A stretch of DNA of 7,644 bases, from positions 1-7,644 of the forward strand of contig BNTW01000107.1 in assembly GCA_025996895.1 (NCBI GenBank). Direction: 5' to 3'. The notes under the pieces were generated by a model. The model searched no databases, was not told the DNA's origin, and worked only from the letters and a program-made list of their open reading frames with translations. Each line of letters begins with the position of its first letter. Position 1 is the stretch's first letter. This document shows, piece after piece, positions 6,566 through 7,644 of the stretch. This DNA is from Bacteroidia bacterium (GTDB lineage: Bacteria; Bacteroidota; Bacteroidia; Bacteroidales; Azobacteroidaceae). The position numbers and the translations under genes are program-made.

Positions 6566-7644
6566 TTATAACGCTAATAGATTCCTAACTGATTGTATCT
6601 TTTCCAACACAAAAGGCGTTACAACATTCCCTGTCACACTACACAGCACACTATGAATAGTCTGAAATGCAGAAGCCATGATATTTACTTTGGGATGAGA
6701 ACGGCTTAATTGCGTATTTATCCTTGCCAATTCCGCCGTAATTTCCTCTTGTTCATCGGACAATACATTCGCGATGGCTGTTATCTGTGGAATAAGTTCT
6801 TCTATTTCCTTTCGCATATTGTCAGATAAAGACACCGTATTATTTTGTCCGCCAATTACATTTGAATTATTTGCCTGTATCACAGAATCGTTTCCGGTTG
6901 TAACTATTCCGGCATTAATCGTTTGGATGAAATTTTTATCAGTCATTGCCGCAGGTATCATTGTTTTATAGATTTCTTTTTGTTCGGCAAGCCAACAGCA
7001 AAGTTGGCGCGTGATTGACGAAGTGAGTAAAGAAATTACTTCTGTCGGAATAGTAGTAAAATCGGGAAGATTTTCAACAATACTATCAATCTGAATCAGG
7101 GCTTCGTGAGGATTTGAAAGAGCGATTAATTGGCTGTTCAAAACTTGCTTTCGAGCTTTTAAAATGGATTTCGGAAAATCGAGATTAGTAATTTCCGCAA
7201 ATGTCGGAATTTCTATGCCTGTCAATTGTAAGTAAACAGCATTCTCAAGCGCACAGATAACAGCGATTAGCGTATTGTCGGTCGGCGATTTTCTAAGGTC
7301 AGTGTAAAGTTGCGGTAATAAATTTCGGATTGCTTTGTTATCGAAATTGGCATAAAGGCGTTGTGCTTGATGAATGTGTAAAGCAGCGTTGTATGCTGAA
7401 ATGGAAGTCTCATCGGCTTGCCGGTTGAGACGGATAGAATAAAAATCGGCAAATGAAATGCAATCTCGTTCATTTAACAGCACCTCAAAAATCAAAGTAA
7501 TTTCAAAGTAGAGTTTAGTTATTTGTGTAAGCAAAAGGGCAAGAATTTCATTGGATTGCGGTTGTTCCCCTATGATTTTTGCTTTCGGGAATGTTTCTTT
7601 AATCCGCTTGCCAACACCGGAAATCGTTCCACCCGAACCGATAC
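6566..7644 (-). CDS. AbiTii-like helical conflict protein, 5' end truncated and fused to a cysteine synthase fragment
   Basis: The minus-strand frame is open from the window end to the TAA at 6568-6566, giving 358 visible residues. The first 25 (from IGSGGTISG to AKIIG) are identical to residues 189-213 of the PLP enzyme encoded at 3724; the remaining 333 begin EQPQSNEILALLL and are unrelated. I could find no ATG before a Met deep in the body, and the TTG at 7534 has no supporting signal, so the true start is outside the window or altered at the junction. The body is alpha-helical. It is followed by a Gly/Asn-rich stretch (GIVTTGNDSVIQANNSNVIG, about 7-10 repeats of N/G/V) and a helical tail with Glu-rich EEIEELIPQ-like and EEITAELARINTQL segments. 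That layout resembles the C-terminal region of AbiTii and similar conflict-system proteins. No catalytic or membrane motif is visible. It runs convergently towards the acetyltransferase operon. Confidence 0.65.
   Translation of the reverse strand, partial: IGSGGTISGVGKRIKETFPKAKIIGEQPQSNEILALLLTQITKLYFEITLIFEVLLNERDCISFADFYSIRLNRQADETSISAYNAALHIHQAQRLYANFDNKAIRNLLPQLYTDLRKSPTDNTLIAVICALENAVYLQLTGIEIPTFAEITNLDFPKSILKARKQVLNSQLIALSNPHEALIQIDSIVENLPDFTTIPTEVISLLTSSITRQLCCWLAEQKEIYKTMIPAAMTDKNFIQTINAGIVTTGNDSVIQANNSNVIGGQNNTVSLSDNMRKEIEELIPQITAIANVLSDEQEEITAELARINTQLSRSHPKVNIMASAFQTIHSVLCSVTGNVVTPFVLEKIQSVRNLLAL
7568..7644 (-). repeat. 77-bp perfect inverted repeat, terminal copy (window end)
   Basis: This is the reverse complement of 4286-4362 without mismatch, reaching exactly to the last base of the window. 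It is read in the same frame by the minus-strand ORF and the identity ends precisely after a GGG glycine codon. The 3.2 kb between the two copies contains the 3' third of the PLP gene, alaX, cysE and the minus-strand gene. Confidence 0.97.

Noticed and set aside
7532..7534. TTG start for the minus-strand gene
   Set aside because: The frame continues without a stop to the window end and no signal supports initiation at this codon.
1..7644. CRISPR array, tRNA, rRNA or insertion sequence
   Set aside because: No regularly spaced direct repeats, tRNA-like cloverleaf, rRNA motif or transposase reading frame was found by eye.

Overview
The window looks like AT-rich accessory DNA from a Bacteroidota member (Bacteroides/Parabacteroides-like). 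The reasons are low GC, mostly SD-less A/T-rich leaders before start codons, and a TAnnTTTG-type -7 promoter box ahead of the second operon. No rRNA, tRNA, CRISPR array, transposase or integrase is visible. The assignment is inferred from style, not from a marker gene.

Region 1 (1-3574, + strand) is a tight four-gene run. It holds the 3' end of an unidentified gene, a one-pass membrane protein with a coiled coil, a 168-residue orphan, and a 675-residue protein with two receiver-like domains, the second with a complete phospho-acceptor site. It reads as a signalling or phosphorelay-like cassette whose upstream partner is cut off by the window edge. Defence is a possible role but is not shown by the sequence. 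The run ends at an intrinsic terminator (3604-3638).

Region 2 (3640-6454, + strand) has its own promoter and an unusually strong Shine-Dalgarno. It encodes a fold-type II PLP enzyme of the cysteine synthase family with an altered substrate loop, an AlaX-type aminoacyl-tRNA editing protein, and a serine O-acetyltransferase with an extra C-terminal domain. The two internal gaps are both exactly 12 nt, and the operon closes with a 13-bp perfect-stem terminator. A plausible reading is that the acetyltransferase makes O-acetylserine, the PLP enzyme replaces the acetyl group with a nucleophile to give cysteine or a non-protein amino acid, and the AlaX protein clears tRNA mischarged with serine or with that product.

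Region 3 (6455-7644, - strand) is a convergent, 5'-truncated gene. Its C-terminal half resembles the Gly/Asn-rich linker plus helical tail of AbiTii-like conflict proteins. Its first 25 visible codons are a piece of cysteine synthase: bases 7568-7644 are a perfect 77-bp inverted copy of 4286-4362, in the same reading frame, and the match ends exactly on a codon boundary. This is either the footprint of recombination or inversion that swaps the 3' end of the PLP gene, or a k=77 de Bruijn-graph overlap at a contig end. It is the observation that most needs resolving.
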